Assembly: GCA_030065075.1 (NCBI GenBank)
Contig: JASJDQ010000003.1
Location: forward strand, 1 to 52,646
Reading direction: 5' to 3'
Source: Paracoccaceae bacterium
GTDB lineage: Bacteria > Pseudomonadota > Alphaproteobacteria > Rhodobacterales > Rhodobacteraceae
DNA length: 52,646 bases
Shown here: positions 8,663-17,300 of the stretch, piece by piece
Layout of the letters: the number at the start of each line of letters is the position of its first letter
How positions within the stretch are numbered: position 1 is the first letter of the stretch
Notes under the pieces: generated by a model
What the model was told of the DNA's origin: nothing
The model's database searches: none
What the model saw: only the letters and a program-made list of their open reading frames with translations
Program-made: the position numbers and the translations under genes

Positions 8663-9577
8663 TCAGGCAGCTGCTGCCGAAGCCTTCAGCCCCTCGACAT
8701 CTGCCTTGAGGTTTGTCTTTTGTTCATTGCTGAGCGGCACCAATGGTGGGGCCATCCGTGTCCAACTGGCATCGCCGGTGCGCCAGGCTTCCATTTGTTT
8801 CATGGCCGCCATCAGGGGGTATTTGGACGCAATCGCACGGGCATCTTTCACAAGTGCAAAGGCCTCGCTTTCCGGTCCGTCCGCGCGCGCTTTTTGGACG
8901 TAATTCGCAAACGCATTTGTTGAGCCCGAGATGATGCCCGCGCAACCTCCATCGAGACCTTCGAACAGGAAGGCTTCGCTGGATGGATAAACATCGAAAT
9001 CACCGTCGACCCCGCCTGTGGCATCTGCAAATGCGAGCGCCTGGGCCATGTCGCCGCTGGAGTCCTTCAGCCCCGCAACCACCGGTCCGAACTCCTTTTT
9101 CAGCCGGACAGCCACATCCACCGGGATCGGCGTCGCCGACATCTGCGGGAAGTGGTAGAGGTAGACGCGTAGCCGGTCGTCGCCGACGCGTTCGATCAAT
9201 TGGGCGAAATAGCGGTATAGCCCCTCATCGCTGGGGTTCTTGTAATAGAACGGCGGCAGGACCAGTACATTCGGGAACCCGGCATCCAAAGCGGCCTTTG
9301 AAAGATCGATGGCGTCTTGAGTGGCACAAGCTCCGGTACCGAAGATGGCGCGTGCGGGGTCGAACCCGGCTTCGGCAAACGCCCCCGCCAGTTCCATCTT
9401 CTGACGGAAAGAAATCGAGTTCCCCTCCCCGGTCGTCCCGGTCGGCGCCACCCCGTCGCAGCCGCCCTTGGTCGTCAGATATTGGCAGTACTCAACCAGT
9501 TTCGCAGCGTCGAGCGACCCGTCTTCGCGAAAGGGCGAAACCGCTGCTGCATAAATTCCTCTGACTGCTTTCGACAT
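8663..9577 (-). CDS. Dihydrodipicolinate synthase/N-acetylneuraminate lyase-family aldolase or dehydratase
   Basis: 304 residues, one TIM-barrel domain. Visible catalytic features are the GTTGE motif (PTGTTGEGN, about 42-50), the conserved tyrosine in YLYHFPQM (about 139-146) and the Schiff-base lysine in AGLKDSSGD (about 168-176). The family includes lysine-pathway DHDPS and also KDG, hydroxyproline and other pyruvate-forming aldolases. Clustering with a TRAP importer and dehydrogenases, not with lysine genes, argues for a catabolic member. RBS AAGGAAG precedes the ATG. It is 8 bases after the alcohol dehydrogenase. Confidence 0.88.
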   Translation of the reverse strand: MSKAVRGIYAAAVSPFREDGSLDAAKLVEYCQYLTTKGGCDGVAPTGTTGEGNSISFRQKMELAGAFAEAGFDPARAIFGTGACATQDAIDLSKAALDAGFPNVLVLPPFYYKNPSDEGLYRYFAQLIERVGDDRLRVYLYHFPQMSATPIPVDVAVRLKKEFGPVVAGLKDSSGDMAQALAFADATGGVDGDFDVYPSSEAFLFEGLDGGCAGIISGSTNAFANYVQKARADGPESEAFALVKDARAIASKYPLMAAMKQMEAWRTGDASWTRMAPPLVPLSNEQKTNLKADVEGLKASAAAA

Positions 9578-9585
9578 TGTCTTCC

Positions 9586-10749
9586 TTATTCTGCGGCAGC
9601 TGACGTGGCGGCGGTTTCCTTGTTCGACACAACCACCTTTATGGCATCATCGACCCGTTCGCGCGCGTAACGCAGCGCTTCGGGAAGGTCTTGCATCGGG
9701 AAGGTATGGGTATGGACCTTCGTGGCGTCGAAGCGCTTTTCGGCCATGAAAGCCATGGCGCGGTGCGTGGCCGATTTGCCTTCGCCGCGGATACCGTAAA
9801 GATAGATATTATTTACGGCGAGATAGCCAAGATCGAACTCGACCGGCTTTTTCGGGAAAGCAGCGAGGCAGACCTTGCCACCCCGATTGGTCATGTGAAC
9901 CGCCTGGTTGACGGTCGTCTCGCTGCCCGCGCAATCGATGACATAGTCGGCACCCTTCGGTCCAACAAGTTCCTTTACGCGCTCCATCACGTCTTCATTG
10001 CGGGCGTCGATAGTGGCGTCCGCGCCCAGTTCCAGGCCGATCTTGTTGCGATTCTCGCGTGTACCGACCAGCACCACGGGGCTGGCGCCCAGAGACTTCG
10101 CCACCGCAACGGCCAACAGGCCAATCGGACCAGGGCCAATAACCACAACACTTTCCCCCGCAACGAGACCGCCCAACTCGGTCAGCCCATACATCGAGGT
10201 GCCTGCGGTCACGACCAGCGTCGCCTCGGCGTCCGACATGTCGTCGGGAACCTTGATCATCGTGTTGATGTTGTTGATCGCGTATTCGGCAAAGCCGCCG
10301 TTGGTGGTAAACCCGTTGGCGCGGTGCCCCTTGTTCATATCACCGTAGTTCAGGCCGTAGTTGTGACAGGAGGTGTACATGCCCATCCTGCAGCGCTTGC
10401 ACTGCCCGCAACCGGCGTGAATTTCGACCGTGACACGATCGCCGATTTCGAACTCATCGACGCCGGGACCAAGGGCAGCGATCGTGCCCATGTATTCGTG
10501 GCCCGGTGTGAAGTTCTTGTTGAACGGCGGCCCGCCTTCGAAAATCGCGGGCGTGCCGTAGCTGATGACTTCCAAGTCGGTTGCGCAAATAGCAACGGCA
10601 TCAATTCGCACCAGCGCCTCTGCCCACCCCGGCGTCGGGACAACCTTATCGATCAGTTTCAGTTCATCGGGATCGCCCAGCACCCAAGCCTTCATCTTTT
10701 CCGGCACCGGCATCGAGCTTGCGTATTTCACGCCCTCGGCATTGCGCAT
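9586..10749 (-). CDS. Zinc-dependent medium-chain alcohol/polyol dehydrogenase
   Basis: 387 residues from the ATG at 10749; an in-frame TTG at 10794 abuts the operator and has no ribosome site, so it is less likely. Catalytic zinc ligands are the cysteine in AICATDLE and the GHE of PGHEYMG. The structural zinc cluster is complete (CGQCKRCRMGMYTSC). The NAD-binding loop is GPGPIG. The enzyme oxidises an alcohol or sugar acid to the keto compound; the substrate is unknown. It is the first gene of the minus-strand cluster and is probably controlled by the operators at 10796-10951. Confidence 0.88.
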   Translation of the reverse strand: MRNAEGVKYASSMPVPEKMKAWVLGDPDELKLIDKVVPTPGWAEALVRIDAVAICATDLEVISYGTPAIFEGGPPFNKNFTPGHEYMGTIAALGPGVDEFEIGDRVTVEIHAGCGQCKRCRMGMYTSCHNYGLNYGDMNKGHRANGFTTNGGFAEYAINNINTMIKVPDDMSDAEATLVVTAGTSMYGLTELGGLVAGESVVVIGPGPIGLLAVAVAKSLGASPVVLVGTRENRNKIGLELGADATIDARNEDVMERVKELVGPKGADYVIDCAGSETTVNQAVHMTNRGGKVCLAAFPKKPVEFDLGYLAVNNIYLYGIRGEGKSATHRAMAFMAEKRFDATKVHTHTFPMQDLPEALRYARERVDDAIKVVVSNKETAATSAAAE

Positions 10750-10795
10750 GATCTCGGCAGGCCTCCCCAGTTCAGCAGGCGTCAAAGTCGACAAT

Positions 10796-10809
10796 ATTGG
10801 TTAACCAAT
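10796..10809. promoter_or_regulatory. Operator palindrome ATTGGTTAACCAAT (alcohol dehydrogenase side)
   Basis: A perfect 14-bp palindrome ending the upstream region of the minus-strand cluster. An identical copy lies at 10938-10951. The even-spaced TGGT-NN-ACCA layout is that of FadR-subfamily GntR sites such as those of UxuR/ExuR, and a GntR gene starts in this same intergenic region. Binding would sit at or just upstream of the 5' end of the dehydrogenase gene and is expected to repress it. Confidence 0.75.
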
Positions 10810-10874
10810 GTGATGGCAGGTCAACCAAATTGGTCATCAATTGTTAATGCTTAGCCTGACATCCCGCCTGCGTA

Positions 10875-10890
10875 AACAAATTTATTTGTT
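10875..10890. promoter_or_regulatory. Inverted repeat AACAAAT-TT-ATTTGTT between divergent genes
   Basis: Seven-base perfect arms with a two-base centre, in an AT-rich patch midway between the two ATTGGTTAACCAAT sites. A further imperfect copy, ACCAA-A-TTGGT, is at about 10824-10834. This may be a weaker auxiliary site or a site for another regulator. A TTGACT at 10889-10894 could be a -35 box for the GntR gene, but no good -10 follows. Confidence 0.4.
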
Positions 10891-10937
10891 GACTTGTTGG
10901 CCTCGCTGCCTTTTTGGTTAAGGCACTCTTGGGAATT

Positions 10938-10951
10938 ATTGGTTAACCAAT
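10938..10951. promoter_or_regulatory. Operator palindrome ATTGGTTAACCAAT overlapping the GntR start codon
   Basis: Identical to the 14-mer at 10796-10809. Its last two bases are the A and T of the regulator's ATG (10950-10952). No Shine-Dalgarno sequence is visible before this ATG, and the upstream GGGAATTATTGG is poor, so the gene may be read from a near-leaderless transcript. A repressor bound here would block its own initiation. Confidence 0.75.
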
Positions 10952-11636
10952 GAACTACCTTAGCGCATCTGCAGACTCCCGCGACGCATTGGCGAACTGG
11001 CTTGCAACGTCAGGCGCGGCACCTGGCGACAGGTTGCCGCCTGAGCGTCAACTGTCCGAGCGCCTTGGCATTTCACGCGGCGAGTTGCGCAAAGCGATGA
11101 CGGTTCTGGAAGCTGAAGGCATCGTCGAACGCCACGTAGGACGCGGCACGTTTCTGCGTGCTCCTTCCGCCGATGGCCGAAGCAGCGAGACCCTTGTGCT
11201 GCAGCTTGCCGAGATCACAAGCCCTCACGCCGCCATGATGGCGCGCCTGTCGCTGGAGCCGGAATTGGCTGGCCATGCCGCCATTCACGCCGCTCCACTT
11301 CATCTGACCGAGGCGCGCAGTCTGGCCGACGGGATGCGAAAGGCTGCCGACTGGGCGGAATACGAACAGCTTGACGCGCGTTTGCACGAGTTAATCGCTG
11401 TAGCTTCGGGCAATCCTCTTCTGGCCGAGTTGCACCGGATCGTGAACGCGGTCCGGGTGTCGGTCGTGTGGTCCAATCTGGAACTCCCACGGGGTGGACC
11501 ACCGACTGACTACCACTCATTCGCCGAACATGACGCGATAATCGAAGCCCTTGAACGCCGGGATCGTGTGGCCGCTCACGCAGCCATGCGAGACCACCTG
11601 AAATCTGTGCGCGCAACTCTTCTGAAGGACGACTGA
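10950..11636 (+). CDS. GntR-family transcriptional regulator with FCD ligand-binding domain (FadR subfamily)
   Basis: 228 residues. The N-terminal winged helix (about 16-75) shows LPPERQLSERLGISRGELRKAMTVLEAEGIVERHVGRGTFLR in consecutive segments, the GntR pattern. The all-helical C-terminal half has the FCD features EPELAGHAAIHA, the DARLHELIAVASGNPLLAEL core (histidines likely bind metal) and a final AHAAMRDHLKSV. FCD regulators sense organic acids. The gene is divergent from the alcohol dehydrogenase cluster and heads the + strand operon with GST and TTT genes, so it probably controls both arms. Confidence 0.9.
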   Translation: MNYLSASADSRDALANWLATSGAAPGDRLPPERQLSERLGISRGELRKAMTVLEAEGIVERHVGRGTFLRAPSADGRSSETLVLQLAEITSPHAAMMARLSLEPELAGHAAIHAAPLHLTEARSLADGMRKAADWAEYEQLDARLHELIAVASGNPLLAELHRIVNAVRVSVVWSNLELPRGGPPTDYHSFAEHDAIIEALERRDRVAAHAAMRDHLKSVRATLLKDD

Positions 11637-11639
11637 CAC

Positions 11640-12281
11640 GTGATCGATCTGTATACCTGGACCACACCGAACGGCCGCAAGGTCTCGATTATGCTCGAAG
11701 AATTGGGCGTCGATTACAACGTGCATTCCATCGACATCTCGAAGGACGAACAGTTCGATCCCGAGTTTCTGAGGATCGCACCCAACAACCGCATCCCTGC
11801 CATCGTCGATCACGAGGCGGGCATTCAGATGATGGAGACAGGCGCGATCTTACTTTATCTGGCCGAGAAGTATGGAAAGTTCATGCCCAAAGGCGAAAAG
11901 GACCGATGGGCGGCGATCGAATGGCTGATGTGGCAAATGGGCGGCATCGGTCCGATGCTGGGCCAGGTCCACCACTTCGTGAAGTACAACCCCGGCAAAT
12001 CCGAATACGCGGAAGAGCGGTATTCGAAAGAGGCGCGTCGGCTCTACGGCGTGCTCGACAGACGACTGGCGGGCCGTGACTTCATGGCAGGTTCGGATCG
12101 TGGCGAGTACTCGATCACCGACATGGCCACCTTTCCCTGGATCGCGCGGCATGACTGGCAGCAGATCGATTTGAACGAATATCCGAATGTTCGCGACTGG
12201 TATGTGCGGATCGCCGAACGCCCAGCCGTGCAGCGCGGATATCACATCCCGAAACACACAACCGATATCCCGATGCCCTGA
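11640..12281 (+). CDS. Glutathione S-transferase (YfcG/Nu-like)
   Basis: 213 residues with a GTG start preceded by GAAGGA. The thioredoxin-like N-terminal domain has LYTWTTPNGRKVSIMLEE (the TxNGxKV glutathione-activating region of YfcG-like enzymes), the cis-proline RIPAIVD and the glutathione-binding ETGAILLYLAEKYGKF. The all-helical C-terminal domain follows. Three bases separate it from the GntR gene. It could remove or isomerise a reactive intermediate of the encoded pathway. Another GST of a different subgroup is at 45539. Confidence 0.88.
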   Translation: MIDLYTWTTPNGRKVSIMLEELGVDYNVHSIDISKDEQFDPEFLRIAPNNRIPAIVDHEAGIQMMETGAILLYLAEKYGKFMPKGEKDRWAAIEWLMWQMGGIGPMLGQVHHFVKYNPGKSEYAEERYSKEARRLYGVLDRRLAGRDFMAGSDRGEYSITDMATFPWIARHDWQQIDLNEYPNVRDWYVRIAERPAVQRGYHIPKHTTDIPMP

Positions 12282-12299
12282 CCGACAGGAGAACGCACA

Positions 12300-12893
12300 A
12301 TGCCCCATATCGCACCGGTTGATCTGACAGCCTCCGAAGAGGCGAAGGCGGACATCGAGTGGTTGGCCTCGGCCACGGGCTTTGTTGCGAACTCGATGCT
12401 GACCCTGTCGCACCGTCCGGAAATCGCGAAGGCGGTGCTTGGGTTGATCCGTGCCGTCGTGCGCTCTCCCGGAACGGTCGATCCGGCGCTGCGATGGATG
12501 GTGGCGCATGTGACGAGCCTGGCGAACGGATGCCAATATTGCTCGGCCCATACGTTCAAGAATGGGGCCGATAATGGTGTGCCGGAAGACAAGTTGGAAG
12601 CACTGTGGGAGTTCGAGACCAGCCCCGTGTTTACGGACGCCGAACGCGCGGCGCTTCGGGTAGCGGTCACGGGCGGACAATGCCCTTCGTTTGCCACGCC
12701 CGAAGACATGGCCGAACTGCGCAGACATTTCGCGCCCGAACAGGTTGTCGAGATCGGCGCAGTTATTGCGCTCTTTGGTTTCAACAACCGTTGGAACGCC
12801 CTGATGGAAACGGACATCGAGGACAGCGTGACCTCATTCGTGAAGTCCAAGAATTACAAAGGACCCGAGGCGCTGACCAAGGGCCGCACCTGA
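12300..12893 (+). CDS. AhpD-like/carboxymuconolactone decarboxylase-family protein (peroxidase-related)
   Basis: 197 residues with the AhpD-type redox motif NGCQYCSAHT (about residues 75-84), in which two cysteines and a histidine form the peroxidatic or proton-relay centre. A strong AGGAGAA precedes the ATG. It lies between GST and tctC in the same direction, which suggests protection against peroxides or electrophiles produced in the pathway. A decarboxylase role is less likely because of the CxxC centre. Confidence 0.82.
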   Translation: MPHIAPVDLTASEEAKADIEWLASATGFVANSMLTLSHRPEIAKAVLGLIRAVVRSPGTVDPALRWMVAHVTSLANGCQYCSAHTFKNGADNGVPEDKLEALWEFETSPVFTDAERAALRVAVTGGQCPSFATPEDMAELRRHFAPEQVVEIGAVIALFGFNNRWNALMETDIEDSVTSFVKSKNYKGPEALTKGRT

Positions 12894-12925
12894 TCCTGAG
12901 CAAGATCACAACCTGGGAGGAGAGA

Positions 12926-14035
12926 ATGTCTGAGAAGAAAGGATCCAATCGGAGGTCATTTATCGGAGGAGCCGCTGCCGGATTTGGAGCACTTCAAATC
13001 ACCATGCCATCGGCCGCGTTCGCACAAAACTATCCAGAACGCCCGATCAACATCGTGGTGATGTACGCCGCTGGTGGCGGCACGGACACGATCATGCGCA
13101 AGCTCGCAGAGGAAATGGGCAAGGCGAAGGGCTGGACGATTAACGTCCTGAACAAACCCGGCGCCGTCGGCGGTGTCGCCACGCAGTTCGTCGGTGCTTC
13201 CCCATCCGATGGCTATACCATTCTTGGCGGTGCAAACTACAACCGTTTCGTGCGTGTCATGGGACATGCCGAATTCACGCCTTGGAAAGACTGGCTTCCA
13301 TTCAAGGCGGGTGCGGCCTCGGCGTCCTGGTCGGTCCGAAAAGACAGTCCGTTCCAGACCATCGACGACGTCATTGCCGCGGCCAAGGCTAACCCAGGGA
13401 CCGTGTCGATTTCGACGTCGGGCACAGGGGGTGTCTGGCACGAGTTGGCGCTGATTATTGCAAATGCAGCAGGCGTCGAATTGAAATACGTGCCTTACAA
13501 GGGTGGCAAGCCCGCCACGTTGGCCGGCCTGCAGGGTGAAACCGACATAGCCGGCGGAGGGCTTCACGAGCACATCGACCTGATCCGCTCGGGCGAACTA
13601 CGCAACCTGCTTCAGACGTCTGGCGAAGACATTACGCTGGACGACGGCACGGTTCTGCCAACTCTGGGCACGGCCATCCCGGCTGCTGCCGGACTGCCGG
13701 TTGGCGCGACCTACAACTTCCTGGTCAAGCGCGACCTGCCGCCGGAAGTTCTGCAGGAAATCGCTGACGCCTTCGTTGCAGCCGCGAAATCCGATGGGTT
13801 CCTCGAAATGCTCGATTCGAAGTTCTTCATTTCGGATGTGAAAATCGGAGAAGAGGCAGATCGCGAGGGCGCACTGATGGAGGCGATCACCACCGAGATC
13901 TTCAACAAGTTCCAGGATCAGATCGGAGCAGAGGTGAAGACGGCCGACGAACTGGGCCTTCCGGCCCCTGCGGATTTCGACACATGGTGGCCGCCCGAAG
14001 GCTATGTCGCACCGCCGATCAGTTCGAGTTCGTGA
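12926..14035 (+). CDS. tctC: TTT-family solute-binding protein TctC/Bug with Tat-type signal
   Basis: 369 residues from the ATG at 12926, which follows GGGAGGAGAG. The N-terminus SNRRSFIGGAAAGFGALQ has a twin-arginine motif followed by a hydrophobic stretch and AFAQ cleavage region, so export by Tat is likely. The mature part has the Bug-family pattern YPERPINIVVMYAAGGGTD, then FVGASPSDGYTI and VPYKGGKPATLAGLQGETDI. It delivers a carboxylated substrate to the TctAB permease. A strong hairpin follows the stop codon (14042-14072). Confidence 0.9.
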   Translation: MSEKKGSNRRSFIGGAAAGFGALQITMPSAAFAQNYPERPINIVVMYAAGGGTDTIMRKLAEEMGKAKGWTINVLNKPGAVGGVATQFVGASPSDGYTILGGANYNRFVRVMGHAEFTPWKDWLPFKAGAASASWSVRKDSPFQTIDDVIAAAKANPGTVSISTSGTGGVWHELALIIANAAGVELKYVPYKGGKPATLAGLQGETDIAGGGLHEHIDLIRSGELRNLLQTSGEDITLDDGTVLPTLGTAIPAAAGLPVGATYNFLVKRDLPPEVLQEIADAFVAAAKSDGFLEMLDSKFFISDVKIGEEADREGALMEAITTEIFNKFQDQIGAEVKTADELGLPAPADFDTWWPPEGYVAPPISSSS

Positions 14036-14041
14036 TGCAGC

Positions 14042-14072
14042 GACCGAAGCCCGCCTTGCGCGGGTTTCGGTC
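14042..14072 (+). ncRNA. RNA hairpin between tctC and tctB
   Basis: A 13-bp stem with one G-U pair and a 5-base loop: arms GACCGAAGCCCGC and GCGGGTTTCGGTC. It begins 6 bases after the tctC stop. No U-tract follows and tctB starts 19 bases later, so it is likely an mRNA stabiliser or partial terminator that raises binding-protein output. Confidence 0.72.
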
Positions 14073-14090
14073 AACCTTTGACGCATCGAC

Positions 14091-14657
14091 ATGGCGAACC
14101 CTGAAAACCAAGAGGTCAAGTTCGAGGGCGAAGAGGCTGGTGCCGGCTTCGCCTCGCCCACGCTCGACCTGATCGCATCCGCTATCCTGATCGCGATAGC
14201 GGTCGCCATGATGGCCGCATCCGTCGCATTGCCCATGCCCGGCGCAATACACACCGCGCCTGGGCTTTTGCCGTTCCTCGTCGCCGCGTCGCTTCTACTG
14301 ATGGCGCTCGGCCTTGCCGGGTCGGCCATAGCACGGCGCCGCTCGGGCATTCATTTGCCGATCTTTGCCGACCGGGATGTCTCGACCGATATGCGCTCGC
14401 TCCTGCTGGCCGCCGCTGTCGCGGTCTATGTCTCCGCGCTACACGTGATGGCCTTTCAACAGAACACTTCGGTCTTCGGCATCAATCTTCGCCTTTCCGC
14501 TTTTGAACCTGCGACGATTGTGACGCTTTGCACCATAATCCACCTCAGCTGGCGCGGTCCCTTCTGGATCACTGCTGCCATTTCGATCGCTTGGACGATC
14601 ACGCTGTCGGTCGTCTTTCAGCTTGTCTTCCGCATCCCCCTGCCGGGGAGCTTTTAG
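14091..14657 (+). CDS. tctB: TTT-family small permease TctB
   Basis: 188 residues, hydrophobic with four spans after a short polar N-terminus. The pattern TLDLIASAILIAIAVAMMAA, PMPGAIHTAPGLLPFLVAA and a late GPFWITAAISIAWTITLSVVF is that of the TctB/DUF1468 subunit. No good ribosome site is visible before the ATG. The stop codon is immediately followed by the tctA ATG. Confidence 0.85.
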   Translation: MANPENQEVKFEGEEAGAGFASPTLDLIASAILIAIAVAMMAASVALPMPGAIHTAPGLLPFLVAASLLLMALGLAGSAIARRRSGIHLPIFADRDVSTDMRSLLLAAAVAVYVSALHVMAFQQNTSVFGINLRLSAFEPATIVTLCTIIHLSWRGPFWITAAISIAWTITLSVVFQLVFRIPLPGSF

Positions 14658-16160
14658 ATGATCGACGGGCTTGTGCTGGCACTTTCCCCGGCGCTACTAC
14701 TGATGACACTATCGGGTGTCTGTCTGGGGATTATTTGGGGTGCCCTGCCCGGCTTGTCGACGACGATGGCAATGGGCCTGCTAATCGGGCTGTCGGCGGG
14801 GATGAGCCAAGATGTGGCAATATCCTTTATGTTGGGGGTCTATACGGGCAGTGTTTTTGGTGGCGCGATCTCGGCCGTTTTGATCAATATCCCCGGCACG
14901 CCGGATGCCGTTCCCACCATGATCGAAGGCCACCAACTTGCCCAGAAGGGCGAAGGCGGGCAGGCTTTGGGCATGGCTATCGCGTCGAGTTTCATCGGCG
15001 GCGGCATCGGGATTATCCTTCTGGTGCTCTTCATCCCGTTGATCCTGACCTTCGCACTGAACTTCAAATCGTGGGAGATGTTCTGGCTCGCGGTTATCGG
15101 CATCATGGTCGCGGGCACAATGGCAGCGGGCTCTATGCCACTGAAGGGATGGATCGCCGGGTGGCTGGGAATGCTGGTCGCGTTTGTGGGACTGGATTCG
15201 ATCCATGCCGTGCCGCGCTTTACGTTTGGCACCTTCGCGCTGTTCGACGGCATCTCCTATGTTGCAGTGCTGATCGGCCTTTTCGGACTGGCCGAAATCC
15301 TGCGCACGCTGCCCGCAAAGGACATGCCGACTATTCCGTCCAAAGTGGGCCGTGTTGTGCCACCTTTGGGCCTACTTGCACGCTATGCGCCCGCCGCCAC
15401 ACGCTCGGGCATCCTTGGCACCTTTATCGGCGCGATCCCTGGCGCAGGTGCCAATGTTGCTTCTTTCCTCGCCTACGATATCGGACGCAGACGCGCGAAA
15501 CCGGAAGAACGCGAAAAGTGGGGCAAGGGAAGCTATCAGGCGCTGGTCTGCGCAGAGACAGCGAACAACGCAAACATCGGCGGCTCGATGCTGCCGACCC
15601 TGGCGCTCGGCATCCCCGGCAACGCCGCCGCCGCCGCCCTTTTGGCCGCGCTCACTCTGAAAAACGTTGTTGTCGGGCCGACGATCGAGATCGACCATCC
15701 CGGCTTGATTTACTTCATTTACTCGGCGCTGATCGTCGCCAATTTCATGATGTACATGGCCGCATTTGCGCTCATCGGCCCGTGCGTCAAACTCTTCAGT
15801 CTGCCGCGCGGCATCCTCATGCCACTTATCCTACCGGTCTGCGTGATCGGGGCCTTCGCTGTTAAGCTCTCACTCATCGACGTCTGGATCATGTTCGCCG
15901 CCGGCTTTGTCGGCTGGCTTTTCTCGGTCTTCAAGTTCCCGGTTGCGCCCGTGGTATTAGGAGTGATCCTGGCCCCTCTGGCCGACGAAAACATCCGGCG
16001 CGCGCTTCTGATCTTCGAGGAAAAAACTCTGAGCTTCATCCTGTCGCAATGGATCGGCACCTTCCTGATGCTGGCGGTTCTATTTGTCGTGATCGAAGGC
16101 GCAGTGCGCGTCTATCGCAGCGCGCATCGACACCCAAATCAGGCACTGTCCGAGCAATGA
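14658..16160 (+). CDS. tctA: TTT-family large permease TctA
   Basis: 500 residues with about 12 spans and the TctA signature blocks GALPGLSTTMAMGLLIGLS near the N-terminus, GGAISAVLINIPGTPDAVPT (about 72-91), and the internal repeat FIGAIPGAGANVASFLAYDI. Together with TctB and TctC it makes a complete tripartite tricarboxylate-type importer. Its ribosome site (GGGGAG) lies inside the end of tctB, so the two are coupled. Confidence 0.93.
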   Translation: MIDGLVLALSPALLLMTLSGVCLGIIWGALPGLSTTMAMGLLIGLSAGMSQDVAISFMLGVYTGSVFGGAISAVLINIPGTPDAVPTMIEGHQLAQKGEGGQALGMAIASSFIGGGIGIILLVLFIPLILTFALNFKSWEMFWLAVIGIMVAGTMAAGSMPLKGWIAGWLGMLVAFVGLDSIHAVPRFTFGTFALFDGISYVAVLIGLFGLAEILRTLPAKDMPTIPSKVGRVVPPLGLLARYAPAATRSGILGTFIGAIPGAGANVASFLAYDIGRRRAKPEEREKWGKGSYQALVCAETANNANIGGSMLPTLALGIPGNAAAAALLAALTLKNVVVGPTIEIDHPGLIYFIYSALIVANFMMYMAAFALIGPCVKLFSLPRGILMPLILPVCVIGAFAVKLSLIDVWIMFAAGFVGWLFSVFKFPVAPVVLGVILAPLADENIRRALLIFEEKTLSFILSQWIGTFLMLAVLFVVIEGAVRVYRSAHRHPNQALSEQ

Positions 16161-16175
16161 CACAAGGAATCTAGA

Positions 16176-17300
16176 ATGCAGGAACGCAAGGAAATCGGCC
16201 TCGCCGTCATCGGCTGCGGCACCATCGGACGGATCAGGGCCGAAATCGCCCGCGCGTATCCGGGTATCGGCTGGATCGGGCTTTGCGACCTGAAATCGGA
16301 TATCGGCGGCAAACTGGCCAAGGACATAGGGGCGGATTTCTTCACTAATGATTACAAGGAGTTACTCCGCCGACCCGAAGTGACGGCGGCCATCGTCGCG
16401 ACCGATGAAAACTTCCACTACGACCCGACGATGCTGGCGGTCGAGATGGGGCATAAGCTCTTCATCGAAAAGCCTCTGGCCACCGATGCACGTCAATCAG
16501 CCGAGATCAACAAGGCCATCACGGACAACGGCATCGACGCAGTCGTCGGTTACACCAACCGCTTCCGTCGTCGCTTCCTTGCGGTCAAGGAACGCCTCAT
16601 CACAGGTCAGATCGGTGACGTTCATACCGTCGTGACGCGTGCGTTCATGAACAAGATGGTGCCGATTGCCACTGTCCAAAGAACACAAGATCGCGCCACG
16701 CTGACCCCCATGGTCGTCTCAGGGACACATAGCCTCGACATGTCGCTATGGCTGATGGAGGGGAAGAACCCCGTCAGCGTTTACGCGCAATCGACCGACA
16801 AGGTGCTGGGCGAATGGGGCACGAAGGACTCGACCCTCGGCATCTTCACCATGGATGACGGCACGGTGTTTTCGATGAATATCTCGTGGGGACTGCCCGA
16901 GGTTTGGCCCGGCGCGGTTTATGGTATCGAGATCGGCATCGTCGGCAGCGAAGGCGTGATCGACATCGAGGACACGCACCGCGATCTGGTCATGGCGACC
17001 AACGTGGCGCAGGGTGCAGGCTATGCGCCCGAGGGGTACACGGCCCCGGCACGCCATGTCGAATTCCTCACGAGCTATCCGCCGGGAGACCTGCATGATG
17101 GTCAACTTTGGGGCCCGATGCGGGAGGAGACGAACTCCTGGTACCAACGCATCTACACCGGGGCCAGCACCCCCCACGCCACGGCAGCAGACGGGCATCG
17201 CAATCTTCTGATGACAATGGCAATGGACCTTTCTGCCAAGCGCGGCGTGCCCGTACCACTGCCCCCTGATCCGGCTGAATTGATGGACGAATTGACATGA
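16176..17300 (+). CDS. Gfo/Idh/MocA-family oxidoreductase
   Basis: 374 residues. The Rossmann loop GCGTIG is near residue 11, the conserved lysine motif FIEKPLATDA near residue 95, and SGTHSLDMSLWLM near residue 178 gives the catalytic histidine. The fold and length are standard. It starts 15 bases after tctA with AAGGAA upstream and its stop overlaps the next ATG (ATGA), so it is translated with the DctP-like gene. It probably oxidises or reduces what TctABC brings in. Confidence 0.87.
   Translation: MQERKEIGLAVIGCGTIGRIRAEIARAYPGIGWIGLCDLKSDIGGKLAKDIGADFFTNDYKELLRRPEVTAAIVATDENFHYDPTMLAVEMGHKLFIEKPLATDARQSAEINKAITDNGIDAVVGYTNRFRRRFLAVKERLITGQIGDVHTVVTRAFMNKMVPIATVQRTQDRATLTPMVVSGTHSLDMSLWLMEGKNPVSVYAQSTDKVLGEWGTKDSTLGIFTMDDGTVFSMNISWGLPEVWPGAVYGIEIGIVGSEGVIDIEDTHRDLVMATNVAQGAGYAPEGYTAPARHVEFLTSYPPGDLHDGQLWGPMREETNSWYQRIYTGASTPHATAADGHRNLLMTMAMDLSAKRGVPVPLPPDPAELMDELT

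Noticed and set aside
10889-10917. Sigma-70 type promoter for the GntR gene (TTGACT and downstream)
   Set aside because: A -35-like box exists but the -10 position reads TTTTGG, so the assignment is not supported.
12956-12975. ATTTATCG half-site near the tctC start
   Set aside because: It lies inside the tctC coding sequence, has no right arm and is outside the TetR cluster; taken as chance.
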